Part shown: positions 1-7,433 of the stretch, in pieces | How positions within the stretch are numbered: the first letter of the stretch is position 1 | Layout of the letters: every line of letters starts with the position of its first letter | Assembly: GCA_030704765.1 (NCBI GenBank) | Contig: JAUYDD010000103.1 | Span: 1-16,654, forward strand | From: Nanobdellota archaeon | GTDB lineage: Archaea; Nanobdellota; Nanobdellia; Pacearchaeales; GW2011-AR1 | Direction of reading: 5' to 3' | Length of the DNA: 16,654 bases | Position numbers and translations under genes: made by a program | Notes under the pieces: generated by a model | What the model was told of the DNA's origin: nothing | The model's input: only the letters and a program-made list of their open reading frames with translations | Databases searched by the model: none

Positions 1-1
1 A

Positions 2-226
2 TTTCATAAAGGAGAAGTTGCCCAAGCACATATCTTACATAACTTAGGATATAGGGAATTTAAGTGCAGAGGCAATGAAAAGTGTGAGAATGAAATGAAT
101 TTGTTCTCAACGGCGTACAATCTGATAAAAATTTACAAAAAATGGAAAGAAAGAAGAGGAAATTTAGAGGCATCTATAAAAAATATTTTTGTCCAGAAAT
201 TTATTTTTATTTTAAAAGAATTATAA
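2..226 (+). CDS. DDE transposase, C-terminal fragment (runs in from the left edge)
   Basis: This open frame enters from the left edge and ends with TAA at 224-226, giving the last 74 residues of a protein. The stretch HNLGYREFKCRGNEK followed by an Asn-Leu-Ile helix (STAYNLIKIYKKW) resembles the C-terminal end of IS1182/IS4-type DDE transposases, where a conserved Arg-Gly is followed by an Ala-x-Asn-x-x-(K/R) helix. The catalytic DDE residues would lie outside the window. A 34-base sequence that recurs inverted at 3378-3411 starts at the stop codon, as expected if it is the terminal repeat of the element. The family call rests on a short C-terminal pattern, so the exact IS family is uncertain. 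Whether the full gene is intact cannot be judged here. Confidence 0.55.
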   Translation, partial: FHKGEVAQAHILHNLGYREFKCRGNEKCENEMNLFSTAYNLIKIYKKWKERRGNLEASIKNIFVQKFIFILKEL

Positions 227-251
227 CACAACCTGGTGGGGGCGTGTAACT
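218..251 (+). repeat. 34-base inverted repeat, left copy
   Basis: This stretch includes the transposase stop codon and continues through ACACAACCTGGTGGGGGCG. Its reverse complement occurs at 3378-3411 with 28 consecutive identical bases and one mismatch in 34. The G-rich core stands out in AT-rich surroundings. It may be the right terminal inverted repeat of the element whose transposase ends here (inference). Confidence 0.75.
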
Positions 252-405
252 TAAGGTTAATAATAGCATGAATTTATGTGTAAAAATGAGCTAAAATCTC
301 CCTTAATTTGGTTGAACGCTCCGCAAGGGCGTTTACGCCTCGACTTTAAAATTTTGAAGGATGGTTTGGGGAGCGTTTAACTGGTATCTAAAATCATAAT
401 ATCTT
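247..405. repeat. Intergenic palindrome plus GGGAGCGTTTAAC motif, between transposase and ATPase
   Basis: The gap holds TAACTTAAGGTTAA at 247-260, which recurs exactly at 3314-3327. It also holds a GC-rich segment around 315-345 and the motif GGGGAGCGTTTAACTG at 368-383, which recurs nearly exactly at 3174-3189 and 3549-3564. No open frame of interest was seen. These are members of the repeat family found in the gaps of the left half of the window. Confidence 0.6.
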
Positions 406-411
406 CTTTTT

Positions 412-3051
412 CTATAGTTTTTTAGAAATCAGTTCCTTTTCTTCGTTCAAGTCACCCTTTATTGCTTTTAAAATATCAAAAACAAGAATTATGGCTAGGG
501 ATGCAACAAAAGCTAACAAGAAATTAAATAATCCTATCGGAGCAGTTTCAAATGCCTTATTTAATGGCGAATAAATTATTAATATAGTCGCCAATATAGA
601 GATTGCTGAAGCATAAACTAAGTATTTATTTGTAAAAGGAGAGCGATTAAGAACTCTTTTTCTGAAAGATCTAAAATTAAAAGCATTTGCTATCTCAAAA
701 AATATAAGAGTTACTAATGCAGTCGTTCTAGCTACAACAAGCTCTTGTTTTAGGATATTAAGAGTAAAATGAAATACTCCAAGAGTAACAAGCCCCATTA
801 TAGTTCCAGCGATGATAATTAAAGAAATTAGTTTTTTGTTCAAGATATGGGCTTTTTTTCGAGGTTTTGCTTCCATAACATCCTGAGAAGATGGATTAAA
901 CCCCAAGGTAATTGCAGGAAGATTATCTGTAACAAGATTCATAAATAGTATTTGCAAAGCAAGCAAAGGCAAAGGTAACCCCAATAAAATTCCAAGAAAA
1001 ATAATAAGCAATTCAGCGTAGTTGCAAGAAAGCTGATAGGTAACAAATTTTTGTATATTATTAAAAATTGTTCTCCCCTCTCTAATCGCATATACTATTG
1101 TAACAAAATTATCATCTTTTAATGTTAGGTCTGCTACCTCTCTTGTTACATCTGTTCCTCCAATACCCATTGCAACCCCTATATGCGCTTCTTTTAATGC
1201 AGGAGCATCATTTACTCCATCCCCAGTCATTGTTACTATCTCCCCGTTTTCTTTTAATGCCCTTACAATTCTTAATTTATGTTCAGGCCTGACTCTTGCA
1301 AAAATAACAGCATTTCTTACAATCTTCACTAATTCGTTATCAGTAAATTTGTCTAATTCTTCACCTTCTATTATATCCCCCTTGTTGAGATTTATTTGTT
1401 TCGCAATAGCAATCGCAGTCTCTTTATTATCGCCTGTAATCATTTTTACATTTATTCCAGCAATATAACAAAGTTTTAGTGCTTCTTTTACTTCTTCTCT
1501 TGGGGGGTCTTCCATTCCGACTAACCCAACAAAAACAAGTTCTTCTTCAAAATGATATTTGTTTAATGATTTGACTTTTTTATAAGCAATGGCCAATGTT
1601 CTAAATGATTTAGAAGTTAATTCTTTGTTAATTTTTATTATAAGTTTTCTGTCTCTTTCAAGAAGCGTAAAAATCCCATCTTCTCTTTGAATAAATTTGC
1701 AGTTTTTTAATAAAACTTCTAAAGCACCTTTTGAATAAATATAATTCTCACTTTTTTCTTTACATGCTACAGACATAATTTTTCTTTCAGAACTAAATGG
1801 AATTTCTTCTTTTCTTATAAAATTCAAGTCCTCTTTGAATATTCCTGCTTTCGCAGAAGCGATTAATAATGCCGCCTCAGTAGGAGTTCCTTTTATAATA
1901 TACTCTCTATCTGTTCCTTTTCTCTCAATTTTAGAATCATTGCATAAAACTCCTGCTTTTAAGAGAAGTTTTAAAGAATTGTTTTTTTGAATATCTATCT
2001 TTTTGCCATTTAACAAAAAATCTCCAGTCGCTTCATAACCTGCTCCAGTTATTTCAAAGAGTTTGTTGTCACAAAATATCTTTTTTGCAGTCATTTCACC
2101 AGTTGTGATAGTCCCGGTTTTATCAGAGCAAATAACAGTTGTTTCGCCTAATGTTTCAATAATTGACATTCGATTAACTATTGCATTTTTTTTAGCCATT
2201 CTATATGCCCCAGAAGCAAGAGTTGACATTAAAACAACAGGAAATCCTTCTGGAAATGCAGAAACAGATAAAGCAATTACCACGATTAAAACCTCAATAA
2301 ATAATTCATAAGAGAGAGGAGCATTTCTTATCAGCATAACCAATCCAGTCAATATAGAAATAGTAAGTGCAATAGAGACCATATATTTAGCTATGCCATT
2401 TACTTTTTTTTGCAAAGGCAGTTCTTTTTCAGCAGTTGAAATCATTCCCGCTATTTTTCCAAATTCAGTATTCATTCCTGTATGCAAAACTTTAGCAATG
2501 CATCTTCCATTAACAATAAGAGTTCCCATAAATATCTGATTCTCTTTTTTGTAATCTTTTTCACTTTTCGACTCAAACTTTTTAATTTCTTGAGACTCGC
2601 CTGTTAAAACTGCTTCATTGACTCTTAATTCCTTTGCTTCTAGAATAAGACAATCTGCAGGAATTTTTTCACCTGTTCTTAAAATAACAATATCTCCCGG
2701 AACAATTTCTTTTGAAGGGATTTCAATTTCTTTACCATCTCTTATAACAATTGATATGGGCATAATCATCTTTTTTAAAGCAGCAATTGCTTTTTCAGCC
2801 CTATATTCTTGAAAAAATCCCATACTTACTACAAGAATTATAACTGCTAAAATTGTATATGCTGTAACAGATTTACCAACAAAAAGAGAAATAAGCATTG
2901 CTGCAAACAATAAATAAACAACAAAATTATTTTTCACCTGCCTTAAAAGAATCTTTAATGGAGAAATATGCAAAATTTCCTTTAATTCATTAAACCCATA
3001 GTCTTTTAATCTTTTTTCTGCCTCTTTTTCTGTTAATCCTCTTTTTTCCAT
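412..3051 (-). CDS. P2A-type P-type ATPase, probable calcium (cation) pump
   Basis: An 879-residue membrane pump that couples ATP hydrolysis to cation export. The full P-type ATPase signature set is present: TGES in the actuator domain (150-153), the phosphorylation motif DKTGTIT with Asp310, KGA at 441-443 in the nucleotide domain, TGD at 539-541 and GDGVNDAP at 610-617. Metal-site segments resemble SERCA-like pumps: FPEGFP in helix M4 (266-271, usually PEGLP), NYAE in M5 (677-680) and NLVTDNLPA in M6 (705-713). These support a calcium or related P2A specificity, although manganese cannot be excluded. Length and start (MEKRGLTEKEAEKRL) match the family. A TATA-like box lies about 29 bases upstream and no Shine-Dalgarno site is seen, so the gene is probably leaderless. 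It stands alone on the minus strand between two inverted copies of a 34-base repeat. Confidence 0.93.
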   Translation of the reverse strand: MEKRGLTEKEAEKRLKDYGFNELKEILHISPLKILLRQVKNNFVVYLLFAAMLISLFVGKSVTAYTILAVIILVVSMGFFQEYRAEKAIAALKKMIMPISIVIRDGKEIEIPSKEIVPGDIVILRTGEKIPADCLILEAKELRVNEAVLTGESQEIKKFESKSEKDYKKENQIFMGTLIVNGRCIAKVLHTGMNTEFGKIAGMISTAEKELPLQKKVNGIAKYMVSIALTISILTGLVMLIRNAPLSYELFIEVLIVVIALSVSAFPEGFPVVLMSTLASGAYRMAKKNAIVNRMSIIETLGETTVICSDKTGTITTGEMTAKKIFCDNKLFEITGAGYEATGDFLLNGKKIDIQKNNSLKLLLKAGVLCNDSKIERKGTDREYIIKGTPTEAALLIASAKAGIFKEDLNFIRKEEIPFSSERKIMSVACKEKSENYIYSKGALEVLLKNCKFIQREDGIFTLLERDRKLIIKINKELTSKSFRTLAIAYKKVKSLNKYHFEEELVFVGLVGMEDPPREEVKEALKLCYIAGINVKMITGDNKETAIAIAKQINLNKGDIIEGEELDKFTDNELVKIVRNAVIFARVRPEHKLRIVRALKENGEIVTMTGDGVNDAPALKEAHIGVAMGIGGTDVTREVADLTLKDDNFVTIVYAIREGRTIFNNIQKFVTYQLSCNYAELLIIFLGILLGLPLPLLALQILFMNLVTDNLPAITLGFNPSSQDVMEAKPRKKAHILNKKLISLIIIAGTIMGLVTLGVFHFTLNILKQELVVARTTALVTLIFFEIANAFNFRSFRKRVLNRSPFTNKYLVYASAISILATILIIYSPLNKAFETAPIGLFNFLLAFVASLAIILVFDILKAIKGDLNEEKELISKKL

Positions 3052-3073
3052 CTTATAGTTCTTAAGAAAATTT

Positions 3074-3085
3074 GTTTTATATATC
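3074..3085 (-). promoter_or_regulatory. TATA-like box for the P-type ATPase gene
   Basis: On the minus strand this reads GATATATAAAAC, centred about 29 bases before the ATG at 3051. The spacing fits an archaeal promoter giving a leaderless or very short-leader transcript. Confidence 0.5.
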
Positions 3086-3241
3086 TAACGGGTGAAAAAA
3101 TAAAAAATCAGGTCAGGGGAGTACTTAATCACATATTTCTACAGAGTTTAATGACTGAAATTTAGGAAAATGCGGGGAGCGTTGAACTAGCAATAAAAAA
3201 TAAAAATTCTTTTAAAACCCTAACTTTTTTAGTGAAAAAAC

Positions 3242-3307
3242 CTTATCGTCGAGAAAGTCTCCATTTTACTCGTGAGAACCTTAACCTAAGGTTAAACATC
3301 TCGTGGG
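3242..3307. repeat. 66-base direct repeat, copy 1
   Basis: This segment begins CTTATCGTCGA, contains the palindrome TTAACCTAAGGTTAA (3281-3295) and ends CATCTCGTGGG. It matches 5499-5564 at 59 of 66 positions with no gap. A nearby TAACTTAAGGTTAA palindrome follows at 3314-3327, and the 9-mer TTATCGTCG recurs at 3351-3359. Both copies lie between genes. Confidence 0.75.
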
Positions 3308-3377
3308 GTCCTCTAACTTAAGGTTAATGTCCTCACTTAGACCTATTTTTTTATCGTCGCTGATGAAATTTTATTCT

Positions 3378-3411
3378 AGTTAAACGCCCCCACCAGGTTG
3401 TGTTATAATTC
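3378..3411 (-). repeat. 34-base inverted repeat, right copy
   Basis: This is the reverse complement of 218-251, with one mismatch, so the ATPase gene lies between the two copies. No transposase frame adjoins this copy. Beyond 3412 the plus strand is rich in T runs and shows no similarity to the transposase end. Confidence 0.75.
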
Positions 3412-3566
3412 GGTTTTTTGCTGTTTTTTAAAATTTTTTTGTCTTTTTAAGTCCTATAAAGACTAAATTTTTTGTCTCGTAAGAATTATGAGACAGCCTG
3501 CCGCGGGAGCGTTAACACCTTAATTTCATGAAAATTCGGGTAATTATTGGGGAGCGTTTAACTGAT
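3412..3566. repeat. Gap with T runs, a hairpin and two GGGAGCGTT motifs
   Basis: This stretch completes the 529-base gap between the SelO-like gene and the ATPase. It has several T runs on the plus strand and a hairpin at 3474-3494: nine paired positions including one G-T, with a GAA loop. Variants of the repeat motif occur as GGGAGCGTTAAC at about 3505-3516 and GGGGAGCGTTTAACTG at 3549-3564. No coding frame was recognised. Confidence 0.5.
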
Positions 3567-3580
3567 TTATCTAATAGAAA

Positions 3581-5122
3581 TTAAGATTTCATGTATGGCA
3601 AAACATATAAGCCATAATAGGAATTGGGATTTCTCTTAAATCTTCGATTAATGTCTACTTGTGAATCTAATTGTGTGTCTAAATATGCAATTCTTTTTTT
3701 AGCGACTCTGACACTTCTTTTTGCTTCAGGAGCATCAATATGTTGTAATAAATCCACTTCCTTTTCAAGAAATCCTTTAGCACTTGTTATAAATAAATGA
3801 GATAAAGGTTCTTCATCTTTAGACCTATATTCGGCTATATAATTTTTTGCTCCATCAATTTTTCTTTTTGCTGTAGTCCTTTTTCCTTTCCTTGATTGAT
3901 AAACTCTTTCTGCAAAATGACCACCCCATAGAGCATCAATAAATCCATCATAACCTTTTTGAGCATCCCAATCTACTCCAAGTTCTGTTGCTATTGTAGA
4001 ATAAAATAAATTTACTCCCCTTTCGGTTAAACCTGGAACTTCTTTAATTTTTTTTAAGACCCTATTTAAAAAATCGTGTGGGTCTTTGATTTGGTTTAAT
4101 TTTCTACAATCTGCAAAATCAGTTAATACATATGTAGAGCCAGTCCATAAAATATTTTCTGGATGTATAGTGCTATGCAATAAGCATTCTCTTAATTTTG
4201 CTAATTCAGCATATTGTTTTCCAACCGATGTTGCAAGTAATGTTTCTCTATCTTCAATATGTGGAAAATTAGGATTACTATTAAATGAACTTCTAATATT
4301 ACTTGGTGCAAGTCTAATCAAATATCCTTGCTCGACTTTTTTTGTTTCACCATTTCTATATGTTTTTGATGTTAAATAGGATACTAAACCTGCAACTCTG
4401 ACCCCATTTGCATCAGCAAAGGTTCTTGTTTTTCTTTTTCTTTGAATTTCAAGGTTACCAAATTCTCTTTTTGCTTCCTCTAAATCAAATCCACCATATT
4501 CTTCACTTCCCTGCCCAAAATAATCGGTTCTATTCATTTGTTCTATTCTACCGTTATTACCATCGGGACATCCAACCCCTTTTACTTCAACGACAAATTC
4601 TTTTCCATCTATATTCACAACTACAGGTTTTCCTTTATGCAATAAAACTCCTGTTCTTCCTTCTGGCGGTTTTCCTTCATTATGTTCTGTGACGCTCATT
4701 AAAACAGAATAATCAGTTCGTCTATTTCCAGAAGTTCTTAAAATGCCTTGACTTAACAAATCAGTAAGACTTTTTGGTAATGCTTGATAATCTTCACTTG
4801 ATTTTCTTGCCTTGACTTGTTCATCAGAAACATATAAAGGTACATCTTCCATAACTCTATCAGGTAACCATCCAGGACCAAACATAATTGGAACACCAGA
4901 ATAGTCTATATTTCTTTCAGACTGAAATCTATTATTGTCAGAGTTCACTTGCATAACTCTATTTTGCAGGTCTCTAACAACTGCAAGCAGTGTATTCCTT
5001 TTTGGTGTTGGATTTTTCTTAGTTATCTTTTCTTTATTTTTATCGAGTTCTTTGATCAATAAACTTTCTAAATCAAAAGAATTATAATTTTTTATTATAT
5101 CAGGATTATAGCTGAATTTCAT
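3581..5122 (-). CDS. SelO-like kinase-fold protein (possible AMPylase or pseudokinase)
   Basis: A 513-residue soluble protein, second in a two-gene unit with the ribbon-helix-helix gene. The segment VEVKGVG (Lys181), then the REFGN region (219-223), then LLHSTIHPENIL (314-325) and VLTDFAD (332-338) follow the order Lys-Glu-catalytic loop-metal Asp of the protein-kinase fold. The usual HRD catalytic Asp is Thr318 in HSTIHPEN, while Asn323 and Asp335 are kept. SelO pseudokinases, which transfer AMP, also lack the HRD Asp and have a similar LKGxG segment. That relationship is an inference from motif order, not a proven homology. The start is taken at 5122 because GGAGG lies 12 bases upstream and the frame follows directly after the RHH stop. 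An upstream TTG at 5209 would overlap the RHH gene. The C-terminal 120 residues are basic and unrecognised. Confidence 0.55.
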   Translation of the reverse strand: MKFSYNPDIIKNYNSFDLESLLIKELDKNKEKITKKNPTPKRNTLLAVVRDLQNRVMQVNSDNNRFQSERNIDYSGVPIMFGPGWLPDRVMEDVPLYVSDEQVKARKSSEDYQALPKSLTDLLSQGILRTSGNRRTDYSVLMSVTEHNEGKPPEGRTGVLLHKGKPVVVNIDGKEFVVEVKGVGCPDGNNGRIEQMNRTDYFGQGSEEYGGFDLEEAKREFGNLEIQRKRKTRTFADANGVRVAGLVSYLTSKTYRNGETKKVEQGYLIRLAPSNIRSSFNSNPNFPHIEDRETLLATSVGKQYAELAKLRECLLHSTIHPENILWTGSTYVLTDFADCRKLNQIKDPHDFLNRVLKKIKEVPGLTERGVNLFYSTIATELGVDWDAQKGYDGFIDALWGGHFAERVYQSRKGKRTTAKRKIDGAKNYIAEYRSKDEEPLSHLFITSAKGFLEKEVDLLQHIDAPEAKRSVRVAKKRIAYLDTQLDSQVDINRRFKRNPNSYYGLYVLPYMKS

Positions 5123-5126
5123 TTTA

Positions 5127-5270
5127 TTACTTTTCCTCCTTATTTTTAACAAATTTTTCAGCAGCAACTTCAAAGAAATGAGACCTATTTCTAAATATCT
5201 TCGATTCAATCATCTCTTCTACTTTCTTTAGAGTTTCTTCATCAATTGTTACGCTTATCTTATTTCTCAT
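5127..5270 (-). CDS. Ribbon-helix-helix (CopG/Arc-type) DNA-binding protein
   Basis: A 47-residue protein, MRNKISVTIDEETLKKV and onward. The N-terminal KISVTID forms the expected DNA-contacting beta strand. Helix A follows (residues 10-24), then a turn with NRSHF, a common RHH signature before helix B, which is rich in Glu and Lys and ends NKEEK. The whole protein is one RHH unit and would act as a dimer. It precedes the SelO-like gene by 4 bases and carries that gene's Shine-Dalgarno site in its last codons, so the two are surely co-transcribed. GAGG sits 7 bases before its ATG. Two palindromes flank its TATA box and are plausible sites for self-repression. This small repressor plus enzyme arrangement resembles antitoxin-toxin pairs, an inference only. 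Confidence 0.8.
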   Translation of the reverse strand: MRNKISVTIDEETLKKVEEMIESKIFRNRSHFFEVAAEKFVKNKEEK

Positions 5271-5281
5271 TTTATCCTCTT

Positions 5282-5327
5282 GTAGGGTATATTATCCTAC
5301 CTTTATAAATCTTACTATTTGTAGTAA
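5282..5327 (-). promoter_or_regulatory. Promoter of the RHH/SelO-like operon with two flanking palindromes
   Basis: A TATA-like box (TTTATAAA on the minus strand, about 5302-5310) lies 36 bases before the RHH start codon. Downstream of it is GTAGG-N9-CCTAC (5282-5300), placed where transcription should start. Upstream is TTACTA-N4-TAGTAA (5312-5327) with perfect 6-base arms. Operators overlapping or flanking the promoter are typical for autoregulated RHH operons; binding by this protein is inferred. Confidence 0.55.
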
Positions 5328-5402
5328 CTTTATAGTAATTACATGATTGAAGAAGAATAGAAACTCCTGTCAGGAAAGCACTTAACTCTTATATCAATAT
5401 TG

Positions 5403-5440
5403 CTAACCTTAACTTAAGGTTAGACATTGCTCGGGAGCGT
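5403..5440. repeat. Palindrome followed by GGGAGCGTT
   Basis: CTAACCTTAA and TTAAGGTTAG are perfect 10-base arms around one central C (5403-5423). They are followed at 5433-5440 by GGGAGCGT. It lies upstream of the RHH promoter and belongs to the same family as the repeats at 247, 3281, 5538 and 7434. Confidence 0.6.
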
Positions 5441-5498
5441 TATTTTTATAATTTTTATAAAAATCATGATAAGACTTCAACATTTTTAATAAATTTTT

Positions 5499-5585
5499 CT
5501 TATCGTCGACAAAGGCTCAACTTTCTTCGTGAGAACCTTAACCTAAGGTTAATCATCTCGTGGGTTCTTTAATCCTTAGGATTAA
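5499..5585. repeat. 66-base direct repeat, copy 2, plus a 17-base palindrome
   Basis: Positions 5499-5564 match 3242-3307 at 59 of 66 bases, including TTAACCTAAGGTTAA (5538-5552). Directly after comes TTAATCCTTAGGATTAA (5569-5585), a perfect palindrome around one base. It occurs identically at 7434-7450. Confidence 0.7.
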
Positions 5586-5603
5586 GTTAGCTACATAAAC
5601 CGA

Positions 5604-5660
5604 ATAACTTTGAGCTATTTTGGTTCAAGGAACAAGCAGGACGTTGAACCAAAAAGTTAT
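5604..5660 (-). terminator. Hairpin downstream of the isoprenoid-synthase-like gene
   Basis: TTTTGGTTCAA (5618-5628) pairs with TTGAACCAAAA (5644-5654), and an outer ATAACTTT/AAAGTTAT stem (5604-5611 with 5653-5660) overlaps and could extend it with a bulge. It lies about 40 bases after the stop of the minus-strand gene ending at 5701. It may mark transcript end or processing, or be another repeat-type element. No clear T run follows on the minus strand, so terminator function is uncertain. Confidence 0.35.
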
Positions 5661-5700
5661 ATGCTCCATAAGGGAGTTGAACCTAAAAAATTCATAGAGT

Positions 5701-6714
5701 TTATTTTGTTAATTTGTTTGGTGCAATATTTGCAGGTTCAAATTTTTTTAATAAGGGGATAATAGAACTATAATCTTTTGATTCTTCTAAGGGTTTAAGT
5801 TTTAGAAAATCATCGTTATAATTTATTGGAATTTCTTTCTTTGTTTTAATCTCATCTATCTCTTCTAAGATTTTTTTAATGTAATTCCTTAGATTTAAAG
5901 TGTATAATTCCATTTGGCACTTTTCGTTTGAAATTTTTTTAATCTCTTTTGTAATCTTATCTAGGGTAGTTATAATAAAATTGCATAAAAACTCAAGCAA
6001 CCCACTTAATAAAAGACCCTCATACATATTCTCCATGCTCATCTTACCTTTTTTAGATAAAAGAATTCCATGGGTTACTGGAAATGTGAAATTTTTTGAG
6101 TTATAATCTTCCGCCACATCTGATAAATCATCACATATTTGAACACAGACTAAAAGACTTCTTGCAATCAAAATAGAGGGGTCTTTATACAAAGGTTTAT
6201 TGATTAAAGAACAAATGATGAGGGGAAGTAGTCCGACTATTCCTGTTTTGAAGTAAAGATTTTCTAAATCATTTTTAGTATAGGGTGTTATTTTATTTTT
6301 ATGTTCCTCTTGTTCTTTTTTATTCGCGGTTATAGAATCTAACAATATTTCTTTTACCTCTTTTTCTAGATTAAACTTTTTTATCAAAACTTGCAATTTA
6401 ACAATGAATTCTTTAAGCAAGAGAGGTGACAAAAGTAGATAATCTATATTTGGTCTTTCTTTATTGTCTAGTATTTGGTCTTGTGATATTACAAACGCTC
6501 TTCCAAAAATAAAAGCATTTCCAATTTCCACAATCTTTTTCTTATCTTCAAGACCAATCATTTCTGACAAATAAGGAATATAATATGTTCCAAATAACCT
6601 TTTTTCTCCTACAAGATATTCTTTTGGGACATGAAAAAGACTATTAAAACTCAGATTAGTCATGTCCCTAAAAAAAGAATCTTTTATACTTTCAGAGATA
6701 GAATCAATTTCCAT
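5701..6714 (-). CDS. Class I isoprenoid-synthase-like (polyprenyl synthetase fold) protein
   Basis: A 337-residue, mostly helical protein. VQICDDLSDVAED (191-203) matches the second Asp-rich motif of trans-isoprenyl diphosphate synthases. SQDQILD (77-83) is a candidate for the first, reduced to D-x3-D, and YFKTG (154-158) sits where these enzymes carry a conserved Lys-Thr. Such enzymes bind diphosphates through magnesium and build or rearrange isoprenoids, the precursors of archaeal lipids; substrate and product cannot be told. The weak first motif means it may be a divergent terpene-synthase-fold enzyme rather than a chain elongator. The start is taken at ATG 6714, overlapping the VTT gene by 11 bases. 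The more upstream ATG at 6762 would overlap by 59. The overlap implies co-transcription and a shared membrane-lipid theme. Confidence 0.6.
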   Translation of the reverse strand: MEIDSISESIKDSFFRDMTNLSFNSLFHVPKEYLVGEKRLFGTYYIPYLSEMIGLEDKKKIVEIGNAFIFGRAFVISQDQILDNKERPNIDYLLLSPLLLKEFIVKLQVLIKKFNLEKEVKEILLDSITANKKEQEEHKNKITPYTKNDLENLYFKTGIVGLLPLIICSLINKPLYKDPSILIARSLLVCVQICDDLSDVAEDYNSKNFTFPVTHGILLSKKGKMSMENMYEGLLLSGLLEFLCNFIITTLDKITKEIKKISNEKCQMELYTLNLRNYIKKILEEIDEIKTKKEIPINYNDDFLKLKPLEESKDYSSIIPLLKKFEPANIAPNKLTK

Positions 6715-7372
6715 TTTTAATTGAGTGTTTGTTACTAACAACTTTTTTATAATAAACTGCAAATAAAATTCCTCCTACTAAAGTTATCAAAGAAAGAAAA
6801 ATAAACATTGGTTCTTTAATTGATTGAATTCCATTTCCAATATAGGCTAAACTCAAACTTCCGCTAAGATGCCCAATTGCCATAAGTGGTAAAAAAACCC
6901 ATGGGCTCATAGAAGAAAATCCTGCAAGGTAAGAAAGTTCATCATCTGGGAATAATGGAAGGAAATATGCTAGAAACAATAATAGTTTTCCTTTATTAAA
7001 ATAATAGTCATATTTTTGGAGTGTTTCTGGTTTAACAACATGTTTAATTATTCTTCTTCCAAATTTTCTACCAAGATAAAATGCAATAGCGGTTCCAATT
7101 ACTCTTCCAATATAATTGTAAATAAAACCTTGCCATAATCCAAAAATAAATCCTCCTGCAATTGAAACAGTATAATGACTAATTGGAGTTAAAACAACTT
7201 GTAGTATTTGAAGTATAATAAATGCAATGGGTGCAAATACACCAAATTGGCTAACAAAATTTCTTATTGATTCTTGACTAGAAAAAAATGTAGAAGGGAA
7301 AATATAACCTAAGATAATTAAAATTATTGGGACAATAGTCAAAACATACCAAATAAGTTTGAATTTTCTCAT
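6704..7372 (-). CDS. VTT-domain (TVP38/TMEM64/DedA-type) membrane protein
   Basis: A 222-residue integral membrane protein. There is a hydrophobic helix at 9-25, then the VTT core: QFGVFAPIAFIILQ (42-55), a Gly-rich re-entrant-like segment GGFIFGLWQGF (73-83), GTAIAFYLGRKFGRR (93-107), PLFPDDELSYLAGFSSM (139-155) and two more helices to 211. The LGRKFG and PxxPDxxLxYxAGxS segments are typical of this family. Members include lipid scramblases and proteins for membrane homeostasis or undecaprenyl/polyprenyl phosphate recycling. A role in lipid handling is inferred and would suit its isoprenoid-enzyme partner downstream. A TATA-like TTTAATAA lies 28 bases before the ATG and no Shine-Dalgarno site is seen, so it is probably leaderless and first in the pair. 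Confidence 0.82.
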   Translation of the reverse strand: MRKFKLIWYVLTIVPIILIILGYIFPSTFFSSQESIRNFVSQFGVFAPIAFIILQILQVVLTPISHYTVSIAGGFIFGLWQGFIYNYIGRVIGTAIAFYLGRKFGRRIIKHVVKPETLQKYDYYFNKGKLLLFLAYFLPLFPDDELSYLAGFSSMSPWVFLPLMAIGHLSGSLSLAYIGNGIQSIKEPMFIFLSLITLVGGILFAVYYKKVVSNKHSIKNGN

Positions 7373-7396
7373 TTTATATGTTAAGGAGAATAGGCT

Positions 7397-7404
7397 TATT
7401 AAAG
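7397..7404 (-). promoter_or_regulatory. TATA-like box for the VTT/isoprenoid gene pair
   Basis: TTTAATAA on the minus strand is centred about 28 bases before the ATG at 7372, matching the spacing seen at other leaderless genes in this window. Confidence 0.4.
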
Positions 7405-7433
7405 TTTACGTCGCAGAGGAAAAAGTTAGTATC

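Noticed and set aside
2063..2311. Plus-strand frames inside the P-type ATPase gene (also 2618-2812)
   Set aside because: They are antisense shadows of a strongly conserved gene and show no independent signals.
5122..5209. N-terminal extension of the SelO-like protein from a TTG at 5209
   Set aside because: The extension overlaps the RHH gene in another frame, while ATG 5122 has a Shine-Dalgarno site and follows the RHH stop directly.
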